Positions 1 through 7,940 of a stretch of 64,000 bases of DNA are shown piece after piece. This stretch comes from Alsobacter metallidurans. GTDB taxonomy: Bacteria > Pseudomonadota > Alphaproteobacteria > Rhizobiales > Beijerinckiaceae. Location: contig NZ_BMES01000002.1 in assembly GCF_014636935.1 (NCBI RefSeq), positions 723,411-787,410 on the forward strand, written 5' to 3'. A program made the position numbers and the translations under genes. Below the pieces are notes generated by a model. It saw nothing but the letters and a program-made list of their open reading frames with translations, was not told the origin of the DNA and did no database searches. How positions within the stretch are numbered: the first letter of the stretch is position 1; the number at the start of each line of letters is the position of its first letter.

Positions 1-35
1 CGAAACTCCGATTCGCTGAGAGGCATGTTCAACAT
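1..35 (-). CDS. Possible 5' end of an unidentified gene running off the left edge
   Basis: An ATG on the minus strand at 35 opens an uninterrupted frame to the window edge (MLNMPLSESEF). A second in-frame ATG lies at 26. No convincing Shine-Dalgarno sequence is visible upstream and eleven residues are too few to identify a family. It would be co-directional with the signalling operon at 143-3478. It is listed only because the frame is open. Nothing else is visible in the first 142 bases. Confidence 0.15.
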   Translation of the reverse strand, partial: MLNMPLSESEF

Positions 36-142
36 GGCGTACGCGTCCGGGCCCGGTTGGAAGGGGCGTCTTGGTGGTCCAGGCTCTGCCCCGGGGCAAC
101 GCGCGGGAGAGCCTCTGTGGCTGGTTGTGCCATCACCGGCGG

Positions 143-1171
143 TCACATTTCAAAGGACAAAACCGCGCGGGTCCCGGCGGGGCGCTCCTCGTAGATCAGT
201 TTCGCCTGCAGGCTGGCCGCCATGGCCTTGATGATGCGCATGCCGAGCCCGCTGCCCTGGATTGGGCCGTCGCCCGTCCAGCCGGCGCCGTCGTCCTCCA
301 CGGCCAGCGACACGGTGTTGTCCCCGTCCCAAAGCCTGATCCGGATTTCGCCGGAAGCGCCAGCCGGATAGGCGTATTTGAAAGCGTTGGTGACGAGTTC
401 GCTGACGATCACGCCCACCGCCACGGCCTTGTCGGTGGCGATGCGCAATGGCGCAGCCTCCAGCGTCAGCTTGTGCTCGCGCGCCGCCATGCGCATGGCC
501 GCCGAAAGCTCCTCGCTCAGCCCCTCGAGATAGCCAGACATATCCACGAAGCGGACGTCATTGGAGGTGTAGAGCCGGCGGTGAACCTGCGCGATGGCGT
601 GGATTCGACCATGCGCCTCGGCCAGGGCCTCGCGCGCCGGCCCCTCGGGCACGGTCTTCTGCTGCATCGTAACCAGGGAGGCCACCAGCTGGAGGCTGTT
701 GGCGACCCGGTGGTTGACCTCGCGCAACAAGATCTCGGCGCGCTCACGCGCTTCGCGCATCTCCGTCTCGGCGGCCTCCTTGGCGCGCCGCAGCGCCACC
801 TGCACGAGCGCCTGGTCGATGGCCTGCCGGAACAGGTCGATAAAGGCGTTGCCGACGTCCTTGATCACGTAGTCGGCCGCGCCCGCCTTCAGCGCCGCGA
901 TAGCGACCCGGCCCTCGTCCGTGCCGGTCACGTAGATCACGGGCGGCGCATCGGCGATCGTGCGTTGGATCTCATCGAGAATGTCGAGGCCGTCGCGGCC
1001 GGGCATGAAGTGGTCGAGACCGACGATGTCAAACCGGTGCGCCCGCAACTCGGCCAACCCCTCGTCGCCCGTCGGTACGTGCGTCACTACGCAATCGTGC
1101 CGCGCGAGGGTTCGGCTCACCAGCCTGCCCAGGCCCGCATCATCATCGATGTAAAGAACGTTGATCGGCAC
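143..1171 (-). CDS. Response regulator receiver fused to HisKA_2/HWE-type histidine kinase
   Basis: 342 aa. Residues 1-120 form a receiver domain with the acidic pocket D9-D10-D11, phospho-acceptor D53 (GLDHFMPGRDG) and the conserved lysine in YVIKD. A helical linker (about 121-150) leads to a HisKA_2 dimerisation/phosphotransfer region with the motif REVNHRVANSLQLVASL, then a HATPase domain (SELVTNAFKYA N-box; VEDDGAGW and GSGLGMRI G-boxes). No membrane segment or DNA-binding domain is present, so it is a cytoplasmic kinase that is itself controlled by phosphorylation. It is the last gene of a three-gene operon, 16 bp after the CheY-like gene, and a natural phosphorelay would run from the PAS kinase to one or both receivers. 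The HWE/HisKA_2 class is typical of alphaproteobacterial light and general-stress signalling. The cognate output is not visible. Confidence 0.88.
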   Translation of the reverse strand: MPINVLYIDDDAGLGRLVSRTLARHDCVVTHVPTGDEGLAELRAHRFDIVGLDHFMPGRDGLDILDEIQRTIADAPPVIYVTGTDEGRVAIAALKAGAADYVIKDVGNAFIDLFRQAIDQALVQVALRRAKEAAETEMREARERAEILLREVNHRVANSLQLVASLVTMQQKTVPEGPAREALAEAHGRIHAIAQVHRRLYTSNDVRFVDMSGYLEGLSEELSAAMRMAAREHKLTLEAAPLRIATDKAVAVGVIVSELVTNAFKYAYPAGASGEIRIRLWDGDNTVSLAVEDDGAGWTGDGPIQGSGLGMRIIKAMAASLQAKLIYEERPAGTRAVLSFEM

Positions 1172-1187
1172 GCGCCAGGCCCGCTGT

Positions 1188-1619
1188 TCAAACCGCTTCC
1201 GGAACCTGCATCACCGACAAGAACAACCCAAGTTGCCGGATCGCCTGCGCGAAGGTCTCATACTCCACCGGTTTGGTGATGTAGACATTGCAGCCGAGAT
1301 CGTAGCAGCGTTGAATTTCCCGCTGGTCGTCCGTGGTAGTCAGCACCACGACGGGGGCGCGCCGGAGCGTCTCGTCGCTTTTTAGCAGCCCCAGAATATG
1401 GGTTCCGCTCATATCCGGGAGATTGAGGTCGAGCAGCACGAGAAACGGGCCCGCGTCACGCACCTGCGGGTCGAACAAATGCTCCACCGCCGCCGTGCCG
1501 CTGACGAAATGCCGGATCTCGTTGCAGACGCCCGCACGCCGGATGTTCTTCTCGATCAGGCGCGCATGGCCCTCATCGTCCTCGACCATGATAATCGTGA
1601 CTGGCTTGTGGCTCGGCAT
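1188..1619 (-). CDS. Single-domain CheY-like response regulator (Rcp1 type)
   Basis: 143 aa consisting only of a receiver domain: acidic pair in VEDDEGHARLIE, phospho-acceptor aspartate in LLDLNLPDMSG, switch threonines in VVVLTTTDD and the lysine in VYITKPVEYE. The long beta4-alpha4 region and the YxxGxxxYITKP pattern resemble the Rcp1 family of regulators that act with phytochrome-like or PAS kinases. Its start codon overlaps the stop of the upstream kinase gene by one base, so the two are translationally coupled. There is no output domain. It probably shuttles phosphate from the PAS kinase to another protein, possibly the receiver-kinase downstream. Confidence 0.9.
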   Translation of the reverse strand: MPSHKPVTIIMVEDDEGHARLIEKNIRRAGVCNEIRHFVSGTAAVEHLFDPQVRDAGPFLVLLDLNLPDMSGTHILGLLKSDETLRRAPVVVLTTTDDQREIQRCYDLGCNVYITKPVEYETFAQAIRQLGLFLSVMQVPEAV

Positions 1620-3478
1620 CAGGCGGCGTCCGTCGTCAATTCGAGAACCATGGGCAACTCCACTGTAAACGTCGTGCCGACCCCAAGCTCCGAGGCGACC
1701 GTGATGGTACCGCCGAGGCGGCGCACCAGCGCGCGCACGTGCGCAAGGCCGATGCCTTCCCCGGGCCGGTCCTGCGCGCCGGACCGGCGAAACAGGTCGA
1801 AGATCCTGTCGAAGTCGCGCGCGTCAATGCCGCGCCCATTGTCTCCGACTGCAAAGCGCGCCGTGCGCCCGTCCTGCGCCCCCGCGATCGCGATGCGCCC
1901 CGGCCGGGCCGGGTCGAGATATTTCACCGCGTTCTCCGCCAGGTTGGCGAAGATCTGCTCGACCGCCAGCCTGTCGCTCACGATGTCGGGCATGTCGCCG
2001 ATCGTGAAGCTCACGTCTTCCGATTGGTGAGCCAGCGTTCCGAGCACGTCCTGGATCACGGACCGCATGGCGAGCGGCTCGGGCGCCAGCACGCGCCGAC
2101 CTTCTCTGGACAACCGCAAGATGGCCTTGATGAGGCGATCCATCTTGTCGGTTGAACTTCTGATGAAGCCGATCGCCTCGGGAAGATCCTCGTCGACGCC
2201 GTCCCGCACAGTGTCGGGTACGCGTTGCTCGTCCAGCGTGCCGATGAAACGGCTCAGCTCGGCGCGCAAGCTCTCGAGTTCGCTCGTGAAGCCCATGATG
2301 TTCACCAGCGGCGCCCGCAGGTCGTGGCTTACGATATAAGCGAAGCGCTGGATTTCTTCGTTCGCCGCGCGGATGTCCGACATCCGCGCCGCCACGATGC
2401 TTTCCAGGTTCTGGTTGATTTTCTGGAGTTCGTCTCGCGCTTCCTGCAGCTCGACGGTGCGGTCGAGCACGCGCTGCTCCAGCGTCTCGTTGAGCCGCCG
2501 GACGCGGGCTTCGCTGTCGCGCACCGCTTCTTCGGCGCGCTTCTGATCGGTGATATCGTTGCCTTGGACGAAGATGCCCGTCACCGCGCCCGCATCGTCG
2601 AAAATCGGCTGATAAACAAAGTCGAGATAGCGCAGCTCGAGCGATGCGCCGGGCTCCTGCTGGAGATAGGCCTTGATGCCGCGCCCGACGAAGGGCTCGC
2701 CCTTGCCGTAGACGTCGTCGAGGATCTCGAAGAAGCCCTGCCCGACGATCTCGGGCAGTGCGTCCCGCAGCGCCTTCCCGACAACGTCGCGATGGCCGAT
2801 CACCTTGGAATAGGCCGCGTTTGCGATCTCGAACACGTGGTTCGGCCCGCGCAGCACGGCCATGAAGCCGGGCGCCTGCTCGAAAAGGCTGCGCAGATGA
2901 TTGCGCTCGGCCTCCAGAGAGACATTGGCCGCCTGCACGGCTTGGGCGCGTTGCAGCACCTCCCCTTCCACCTTGTCGTCGCGCGACGCGGAGGACCACG
3001 GGAAGCGGCGGCTCGCTTGCCGCAACTGCTGAAGCTCCGTCACATCGACGGTGTGTTGGAGAATGAAGGCGAGTTCGCCAGCGGCATTGAACAGCGGCGT
3101 ATGCGTCGCGCTCCAGAAACGCTCGGCGAAGACGCCGTCCGGCCCCGGGATGTCGTATTTGATCACCGCGATATGGTCGACCGCGCGGGTCCGAAGCACC
3201 CGTTCGAGGGAGTCGCGCAGCATGCGGGTGCTCGATCCGTCGGCGTCGGCGGGCCCCGCCGGAAATGCCTCGAAGATGTTGCGGCCGAGGATATCCTCAC
3301 GGGCGCGCATGGTGACGCGCAGGTAGGCGGCGTTCATGCCGGCGATGCGGAACGCCGGATCAAGAATGACATAGGGGTTCGGGACCGAATCGAAGAGTGC
3401 GCCGTAATCGACGCCAGCGAGCACGGGCCCGCCATGCTCTGACGCGGACAACTCCTGTCCGCCGGTCGTCACCGTCAT
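1619..3478 (-). CDS. PAS-domain sensor histidine kinase
   Basis: 619 aa from the chosen ATG at 3478, which is preceded by a purine-rich GAGGGGGAA; the frame stays open to a GTG at 3556 but that start has no ribosome site. Two PAS domains (about 25-150 and 190-310) are followed by a coiled coil (about 315-375), a HisKA domain with phospho-acceptor H385 in VSHDLRAPLVNIMGF, and a HATPase domain with NLAENAVKY, DNGRGID and GEGIGLAHVR. There are no transmembrane segments, so it senses a cytoplasmic ligand, redox state or light; no chromophore-binding cysteine stands out. It is first in the operon with two receiver-containing genes, its likely phosphotransfer partners. Confidence 0.9.
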   Translation of the reverse strand: MTVTTGGQELSASEHGGPVLAGVDYGALFDSVPNPYVILDPAFRIAGMNAAYLRVTMRAREDILGRNIFEAFPAGPADADGSSTRMLRDSLERVLRTRAVDHIAVIKYDIPGPDGVFAERFWSATHTPLFNAAGELAFILQHTVDVTELQQLRQASRRFPWSSASRDDKVEGEVLQRAQAVQAANVSLEAERNHLRSLFEQAPGFMAVLRGPNHVFEIANAAYSKVIGHRDVVGKALRDALPEIVGQGFFEILDDVYGKGEPFVGRGIKAYLQQEPGASLELRYLDFVYQPIFDDAGAVTGIFVQGNDITDQKRAEEAVRDSEARVRRLNETLEQRVLDRTVELQEARDELQKINQNLESIVAARMSDIRAANEEIQRFAYIVSHDLRAPLVNIMGFTSELESLRAELSRFIGTLDEQRVPDTVRDGVDEDLPEAIGFIRSSTDKMDRLIKAILRLSREGRRVLAPEPLAMRSVIQDVLGTLAHQSEDVSFTIGDMPDIVSDRLAVEQIFANLAENAVKYLDPARPGRIAIAGAQDGRTARFAVGDNGRGIDARDFDRIFDLFRRSGAQDRPGEGIGLAHVRALVRRLGGTITVASELGVGTTFTVELPMVLELTTDAA

Positions 3479-3642
3479 TGCCCCCGATTCCCCCTCGGCT
3501 CCGCCCAGATGCGCCGCCGAACGGCGTTTAACGTGGCCTTGGCCGAGAAGTTCCACGGGGCATGCTCACGGTCGCAATGCTACGGACTGTGCGGCGCAGC
3601 GAATCGCGGTTTCATGGTCCCGTCATCGGAGACAGGGCGCTC

Positions 3643-3945
3643 ATGGACGAACTCGCCGCGCTTCGCCGCCGCCGTGGCCTCTCGGCCAGCGGCACGCATC
3701 CGCGCCATATCATGGACGCCGTCTACACGGCCGGCACGATAGCAATCTCGCCTGACGAAACGCTGGCCAGGATCGTGGTGCGCCAGTTGCACCGCATGGG
3801 CCTGCTGCTCGCGGAGGAGATCCAGCCGGACGGAACGCTGCGCCCGCTCCCGGGCGGCCATGTGAACAGCGGCCGCCCCTGGCGCGTCTCGCGCCCCGCC
3901 ATTGATGGCGAGGCCGGCCGCCCCGACGCCTTTGGGATGGCCTGA
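3643..3945 (+). CDS. Small hypothetical protein
   Basis: 100 aa from an ATG at 3643 that has GGAGA about ten bases upstream; the frame is open upstream to an ATG at 3562 (127 aa) but without a ribosome site. The protein is basic at its N-terminus (MDELAALRRRRGLSASG), then has a compact middle (residues about 27-62) that looks foldable. I do not recognise a family. It sits between two minus-strand operons, transcribed the other way, and ends 7 bp before the convergent ABC ATPase stop. It could be a spurious frame in high-GC DNA, although the ribosome site supports a real gene. Confidence 0.42.
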   Translation: MDELAALRRRRGLSASGTHPRHIMDAVYTAGTIAISPDETLARIVVRQLHRMGLLLAEEIQPDGTLRPLPGGHVNSGRPWRVSRPAIDGEAGRPDAFGMA

Positions 3946-3952
3946 CCCCGCC

Positions 3953-5605
3953 TCAAGCCGCCGGGCCCGCTTCCTTGGACAGGAATGCGGCGGCGATCAG
4001 CGCCTGCGTATAGGGCTCGTGCGCATCCCGGAAGATCCCGTCGACGGTGCCGCGCTCAACCACCTTGCCGCTCTTCATCACGATGATCTCGTCCGCGATG
4101 GCGCGCACCACCGCGAGATCGTGGCTGATGAACAGGTAGGAGAGCCCGTGCCGGCGCTGCAGGTCCCGCAGAAGCTCGACGATCTCCTTTTGCACCGAGC
4201 GGTCCAGCGCCGATGTCGGCTCGTCAAGCACCACCACGGCGGGCTTCAGGATCATGGTCCGCGCGATCGCGATGCGCTGGCGCTGGCCGCCAGAGAATTC
4301 GTGCGGAAAGCGGTTTCGGCTGGCCGGATCGAGGCTCACCTCCTCGAGCGCCTGGGCAGCGCGACGGTTCCGCTCGGCGCGCGTGATGGCGGGCTCATGC
4401 ACGAGCAGGCCCTCGGTGATGATTTCCCCCACCGTCATGCGCGGCGACAGCGAGCCGAACGGGTCCTGGAACACCAGCTGCATGCGCCGGCGGACCGGTC
4501 GCATCGCGGACCGGTCGAGGCTGGTGAGGTCGCGGTCCTCGAACCGCACGGTCCCAGAAGACGGGACGAGGCGCAGCACCGCGCGGCCCAGCGTCGACTT
4601 GCCCGACCCTGATTCCCCCACAATCCCGATCGTGCCGCCGCGCCGCAGCAGGAGGTCGACGCCGTCCACCGCCACCAACTCGCGGTCGCCGCCCCCGAAC
4701 CACCCTTTGCGCAGGTTGAACGACACGCGCACGTCCCGCGCCTCCACCACCGGCGGGGCGTCGGCGGGCGGCGGCTCCTTGCGGCCCGTGGGCTCGGCGG
4801 CCAGCAGCATGCGGGTGTAGGCCTCGCGCGGCGCGGCGAACACCTCCTCGGTGCGGCCAGTCTCGACGATCTGGCCGGACTTCATCACCACCACCCGGTC
4901 GGCAATGCGCCGGACGATGCCGAGGTCATGCGTGATGAACACGATCGCCATGCCGAAGCGCCGCTTGAGGTCGGCCAAAAGGTCGAGCACCTGCGCCTGG
5001 ATGGTGACGTCCAACGCCGTGGTCGGCTCGTCCGCGATCAGCACCTCCGGCCGGTTGGCGAGCGCCATCGCGATCATCACGCGCTGGCGCTGCCCGCCCG
5101 AAAGCTCATGCGGATAGGAGTCCAGCCGCTCCGCCGGGCGCGGGATGCCGACCAGCGTGAGAAGCTCCAGCGCCCGGGCGCGCGCCTCCTTGCGGCTCAT
5201 GCCCGCATGAGCGAGCAGCGGCTCGGCGAGCTGGTCGCCGATCCGGTAGAGCGGATCCAGCGACGTCATTGGCTCCTGGAAGATCATCCCGAGGCGCCGG
5301 CCGCGAAAGCGGTTCAGCTGGCGCGGCGACAAGCCGAGGATCTCCTCGCCGCCGACCGTCACCGAGCCGGTCGCCGCCCCGTTCGCGGCCAGCAGGCCCA
5401 TCACGGCCATCATGGTCTGGCTTTTGCCCGACCCGGATTCGCCCACGATCGCCAGCGTCTCGCCGGCCGCGACGTCGAAGCTGACGCCCTTCACGGCGCG
5501 CAGCTCGCCGTCGCCGGTCCTGAACCGCACGTCGAGATCGCGGATGGCCAGCACGGGCACGCCGGCGGGTTGCGGCGCCGGGGCGTTGAGGTCAGCGGCG
5601 GCCAT
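3953..5605 (-). CDS. Oligopeptide ABC transporter, fused double ATP-binding protein
   Basis: 550 aa. Two complete ABC ATPase domains lie in tandem, each with Walker A (GESGSGKS at about 55 and again at about 325), an LSGGQRQR/FSGGQRQR signature and Walker B (VLIADEPTT; VVVLDEPTS), with a short acidic/proline linker between them. This is the OppD-OppF fusion layout also seen in YejF. It energises uptake of peptides or similar solutes through the two permeases encoded just upstream in the operon (1 bp separates this start from the preceding stop). Both halves keep the catalytic glutamate after Walker B and the switch histidine (FITHD, FISHD), so both sites look active. Confidence 0.93.
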   Translation of the reverse strand: MAAADLNAPAPQPAGVPVLAIRDLDVRFRTGDGELRAVKGVSFDVAAGETLAIVGESGSGKSQTMMAVMGLLAANGAATGSVTVGGEEILGLSPRQLNRFRGRRLGMIFQEPMTSLDPLYRIGDQLAEPLLAHAGMSRKEARARALELLTLVGIPRPAERLDSYPHELSGGQRQRVMIAMALANRPEVLIADEPTTALDVTIQAQVLDLLADLKRRFGMAIVFITHDLGIVRRIADRVVVMKSGQIVETGRTEEVFAAPREAYTRMLLAAEPTGRKEPPPADAPPVVEARDVRVSFNLRKGWFGGGDRELVAVDGVDLLLRRGGTIGIVGESGSGKSTLGRAVLRLVPSSGTVRFEDRDLTSLDRSAMRPVRRRMQLVFQDPFGSLSPRMTVGEIITEGLLVHEPAITRAERNRRAAQALEEVSLDPASRNRFPHEFSGGQRQRIAIARTMILKPAVVVLDEPTSALDRSVQKEIVELLRDLQRRHGLSYLFISHDLAVVRAIADEIIVMKSGKVVERGTVDGIFRDAHEPYTQALIAAAFLSKEAGPAA

Positions 5606-5606
5606 C

Positions 5607-6758
5607 TCAGCGGTCCTTGGGGTCGAGGGCGTCGCGCAGCCCGTCGCCGATGAAGTTGAGGCAAAACAGCGTGCCGGTGAGGAACACCGACGGCCAGACC
5701 AGCATCCAGGCCGAGCCCTGGATCGACTTCGCGCCCTCAGAGATCAGCACGCCCCAGCTTGTCATCGGCTCCTGCACGCCCAGCCCGAGGAAGCTCAGGA
5801 AGCTCTCCAGCAGGATCACCTTGGGCACTAGCAGGGTCATGTAGACCACCACAGGGCCGAGCGTGTTCGGAATCACGTGGCGGGTGAGGATGCCGCGCGT
5901 GCTCACACCCATGGCCTCGGCTGCCTGTACGTATTCCTGCCGCTTGATGGACAGCGTCTGGCCCCGGACGATGCGGGCCATGTCGAGCCACTCCACCGCG
6001 CCCACCGCGATGAACATCAGCACGAAATTTCGGCCGAAAAACACCACCAGGAGGATCACGAAGAAGATGAACGGCAGCGAATAAAGCACGTCCACGACTC
6101 GCATCATCACGAGATCGACCCGCCCGCCGAGATAGCCCGCCGTGGATCCCCACAAGACGCCGATCAGGATCGCCACCGTGGTCGCCAGCACCCCGATGGC
6201 GAGCGACACACGCCCGGCGATCAGCGTGCGGGTGAGGAGGTCGCGGCCGTTGGAATCGGTGCCGAACCAGAAATGGTGGCGGTTCACCGGCGCCTCCACG
6301 AGGAGCCGACGGCCCTCGTCCTCCTTGCCGGTCGCCACCGCCCGCCCGAACAGGTTGGAACGCTCGAAATACACCAGCAGCCGCTCGTCGATGGGCCGCG
6401 TGGTGGTGGAGGTGAGCGTCAGGCGCAGCGTTGGCCCGGTATCGGTGAGCCCCTCCGCCTTGGCGCGGATGCGCGACGCGATGCGGTCCACGGCGGGCGG
6501 CAGCTGCTCGGCCGTGGGGTAGGACGCAAAGGAGGCCGGAACGCGCACATAGTTCTGGTACACCTGATCATAGCCGTGCCCGGTGAGATACGGCCCCACC
6601 AGGCACGCGACCGCAATACAGCACAGCACCACGATGCTGGCCACGGCGGCGCGGTTGCGCGCCAGCCGGCCCCGTGCGTCGGCCCACAGCGAGCGGCCCT
6701 TGGGCGACGCGACGCTGGCCGCCTCCAGGAGGGTGTCGGGAGTGCTGACCTCACTCAT
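5607..6758 (-). CDS. oppC: Oligopeptide ABC transporter permease, OppC-like
   Basis: 383 aa inner-membrane permease. An N-terminal membrane anchor (about residues 35-60) is followed by a long periplasmic insert (about 60-175) and a BPD_transp_1 core with five further segments. The EAA loop coupling to the ATPase is visible (YVQAAEAMGVSTRGIL followed by RHVIPNT). The HHFWFGTDSNGRDLL stretch before the core is characteristic of DppC/OppC proteins. The insert makes it longer than most OppC proteins (about 300 aa), as in YejE-like members. The start overlaps the end of the OppB-like gene by 8 bp. Confidence 0.92.
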   Translation of the reverse strand: MSEVSTPDTLLEAASVASPKGRSLWADARGRLARNRAAVASIVVLCCIAVACLVGPYLTGHGYDQVYQNYVRVPASFASYPTAEQLPPAVDRIASRIRAKAEGLTDTGPTLRLTLTSTTTRPIDERLLVYFERSNLFGRAVATGKEDEGRRLLVEAPVNRHHFWFGTDSNGRDLLTRTLIAGRVSLAIGVLATTVAILIGVLWGSTAGYLGGRVDLVMMRVVDVLYSLPFIFFVILLVVFFGRNFVLMFIAVGAVEWLDMARIVRGQTLSIKRQEYVQAAEAMGVSTRGILTRHVIPNTLGPVVVYMTLLVPKVILLESFLSFLGLGVQEPMTSWGVLISEGAKSIQGSAWMLVWPSVFLTGTLFCLNFIGDGLRDALDPKDR

Positions 6759-7671
6759 AGCGCACCCGCGGGTCGATCAGCGCGTAGACGATGTCCACCA
6801 GGAGATTGAACGCCATCACGAACACCGCGATCATGATCACGGTGCCCATCACCAGCGTGTAGTCGCGGTTCAGCGCCCCATCCACGAAGTAGCGGCCGAC
6901 GCCCGGGATGCCGAAGATCGTCTCCACCACCACGGAGCCGGTCAGCAGCGCCGCCGCGGCCGGCCCGAGATAGGACACCACCGGCAGCGCCGCCCCGCGC
7001 AGCGCGTGGCGGACGATCACCGACAGCGGCAAGCCGTTGGCGCGCAGCGTCCGGATCGGGTTGGAGCGCAGCACCTCGATCATCGCGGCGCGCATCATGC
7101 GGGCGATCACGGCGATCTGCGGCAGGGCGAGCGTGAGGATCGGCAGAACGGTGTTGCGCAGCGCGCCGTCGTTCCAGCCGCCCACCGGCAGCCAGGCAAG
7201 CGTCAAGCCGAACACGATCTGCAGCACCGGCGCGATCACGAAGGTCGGCACCGTGATGCCGAAGGTCGCGAGCCCAATCACGGCGTAGTCCGCCGCCTGG
7301 TTCTGCCGGAACGCCGCTACCACGCCCAGCGTCCCGCCCACCACCAGCGCCAGCAGCAGCGCCGAGAAGCCGAGCCGCATCGAAATCGGCAGGCCGTTGG
7401 CGAAGAGCTCCCGGATGGTGAAGTCCCGAAAAAAGAACGACGGCCCGAAATCGCCGCGCATCAGCGCCGAAAGGTAGAGCCAGTATTGCTCGTATAGCGG
7501 CTTGTCGAGCTGGTAGATCTTGCGCAGGTTCTCCATCACCTTCGCTTCGAGCGGCCGCTCGAGGTCGAACGGCCCGCCCGGCGCGAGCCGGATCAGGAAG
7601 AACGAGATCGTCACGATGATGAAAAGCGTCGGGATGGCCGACAGCAGTCGCTTGACGACGTAGAAACCCAC
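6751..7671 (-). CDS. oppB: Oligopeptide ABC transporter permease, OppB-like
   Basis: 306 aa from a GTG at 7671, chosen because AGGAGG lies 5 bases upstream and the resulting N-terminus (MGFYVVKRLLSAIPTLF) is the classic OppB first membrane helix. The frame extends a further 39 codons upstream without family resemblance. Six membrane segments, the OppB_N region and a BPD_transp_1 core with EAA-like loop (IRTLRANGLPLSVIVRHALR) are present. It forms the heterodimeric channel with the adjacent OppC-like protein. The gene is 269 bp downstream of the substrate-binding gene, a gap holding hairpin-forming sequence that may lower expression of the membrane components relative to the binding protein. 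Confidence 0.93.
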   Translation of the reverse strand: MGFYVVKRLLSAIPTLFIIVTISFFLIRLAPGGPFDLERPLEAKVMENLRKIYQLDKPLYEQYWLYLSALMRGDFGPSFFFRDFTIRELFANGLPISMRLGFSALLLALVVGGTLGVVAAFRQNQAADYAVIGLATFGITVPTFVIAPVLQIVFGLTLAWLPVGGWNDGALRNTVLPILTLALPQIAVIARMMRAAMIEVLRSNPIRTLRANGLPLSVIVRHALRGAALPVVSYLGPAAAALLTGSVVVETIFGIPGVGRYFVDGALNRDYTLVMGTVIMIAVFVMAFNLLVDIVYALIDPRVRYE

Positions 7672-7940
7672 GCCGACCTCCTCTGGGTGCCAAGGCATCA
7701 TCCCACCAAGTGGACGCCGGTTGGTGGAAAAGATGATGCGGGAACGCGAAGCTGAGCTCCGATGCGCCGTTGCCCACCTTCCCCCCAAGGGGAGGTTCGA
7801 CGGACGCAGGCCGGCGGGGTGGGTTGGCGTCGGGCCTGGAATGCAACCGGGCCACAGGAGCTCTCGACAACCGGCGCCCTACCCCGGACCTTCGGTCCGA
7901 CCCTCCCCCGCAAGGAGAGGGTGCGAGCCGCCTGCCCCGC
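7672..7940. other. Intergenic region with two CCCTCC-type hairpins between binding protein and permease genes
   Basis: 269 bp without a convincing gene. It contains two short inverted repeats: a stem of the CCTTCCCC / GGGGAGG type near 7778-7795 and a CCCTCCCC / GGAGAGGG type near 7902-7922. Related CCCTCTCCC/GGGAGAGGG sequences occur after valS and near 26.9 kb, so this looks like a small dispersed repeat family rather than a unique regulatory site. It may attenuate transcription between the binding-protein gene and the permease genes. Confidence 0.5.
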
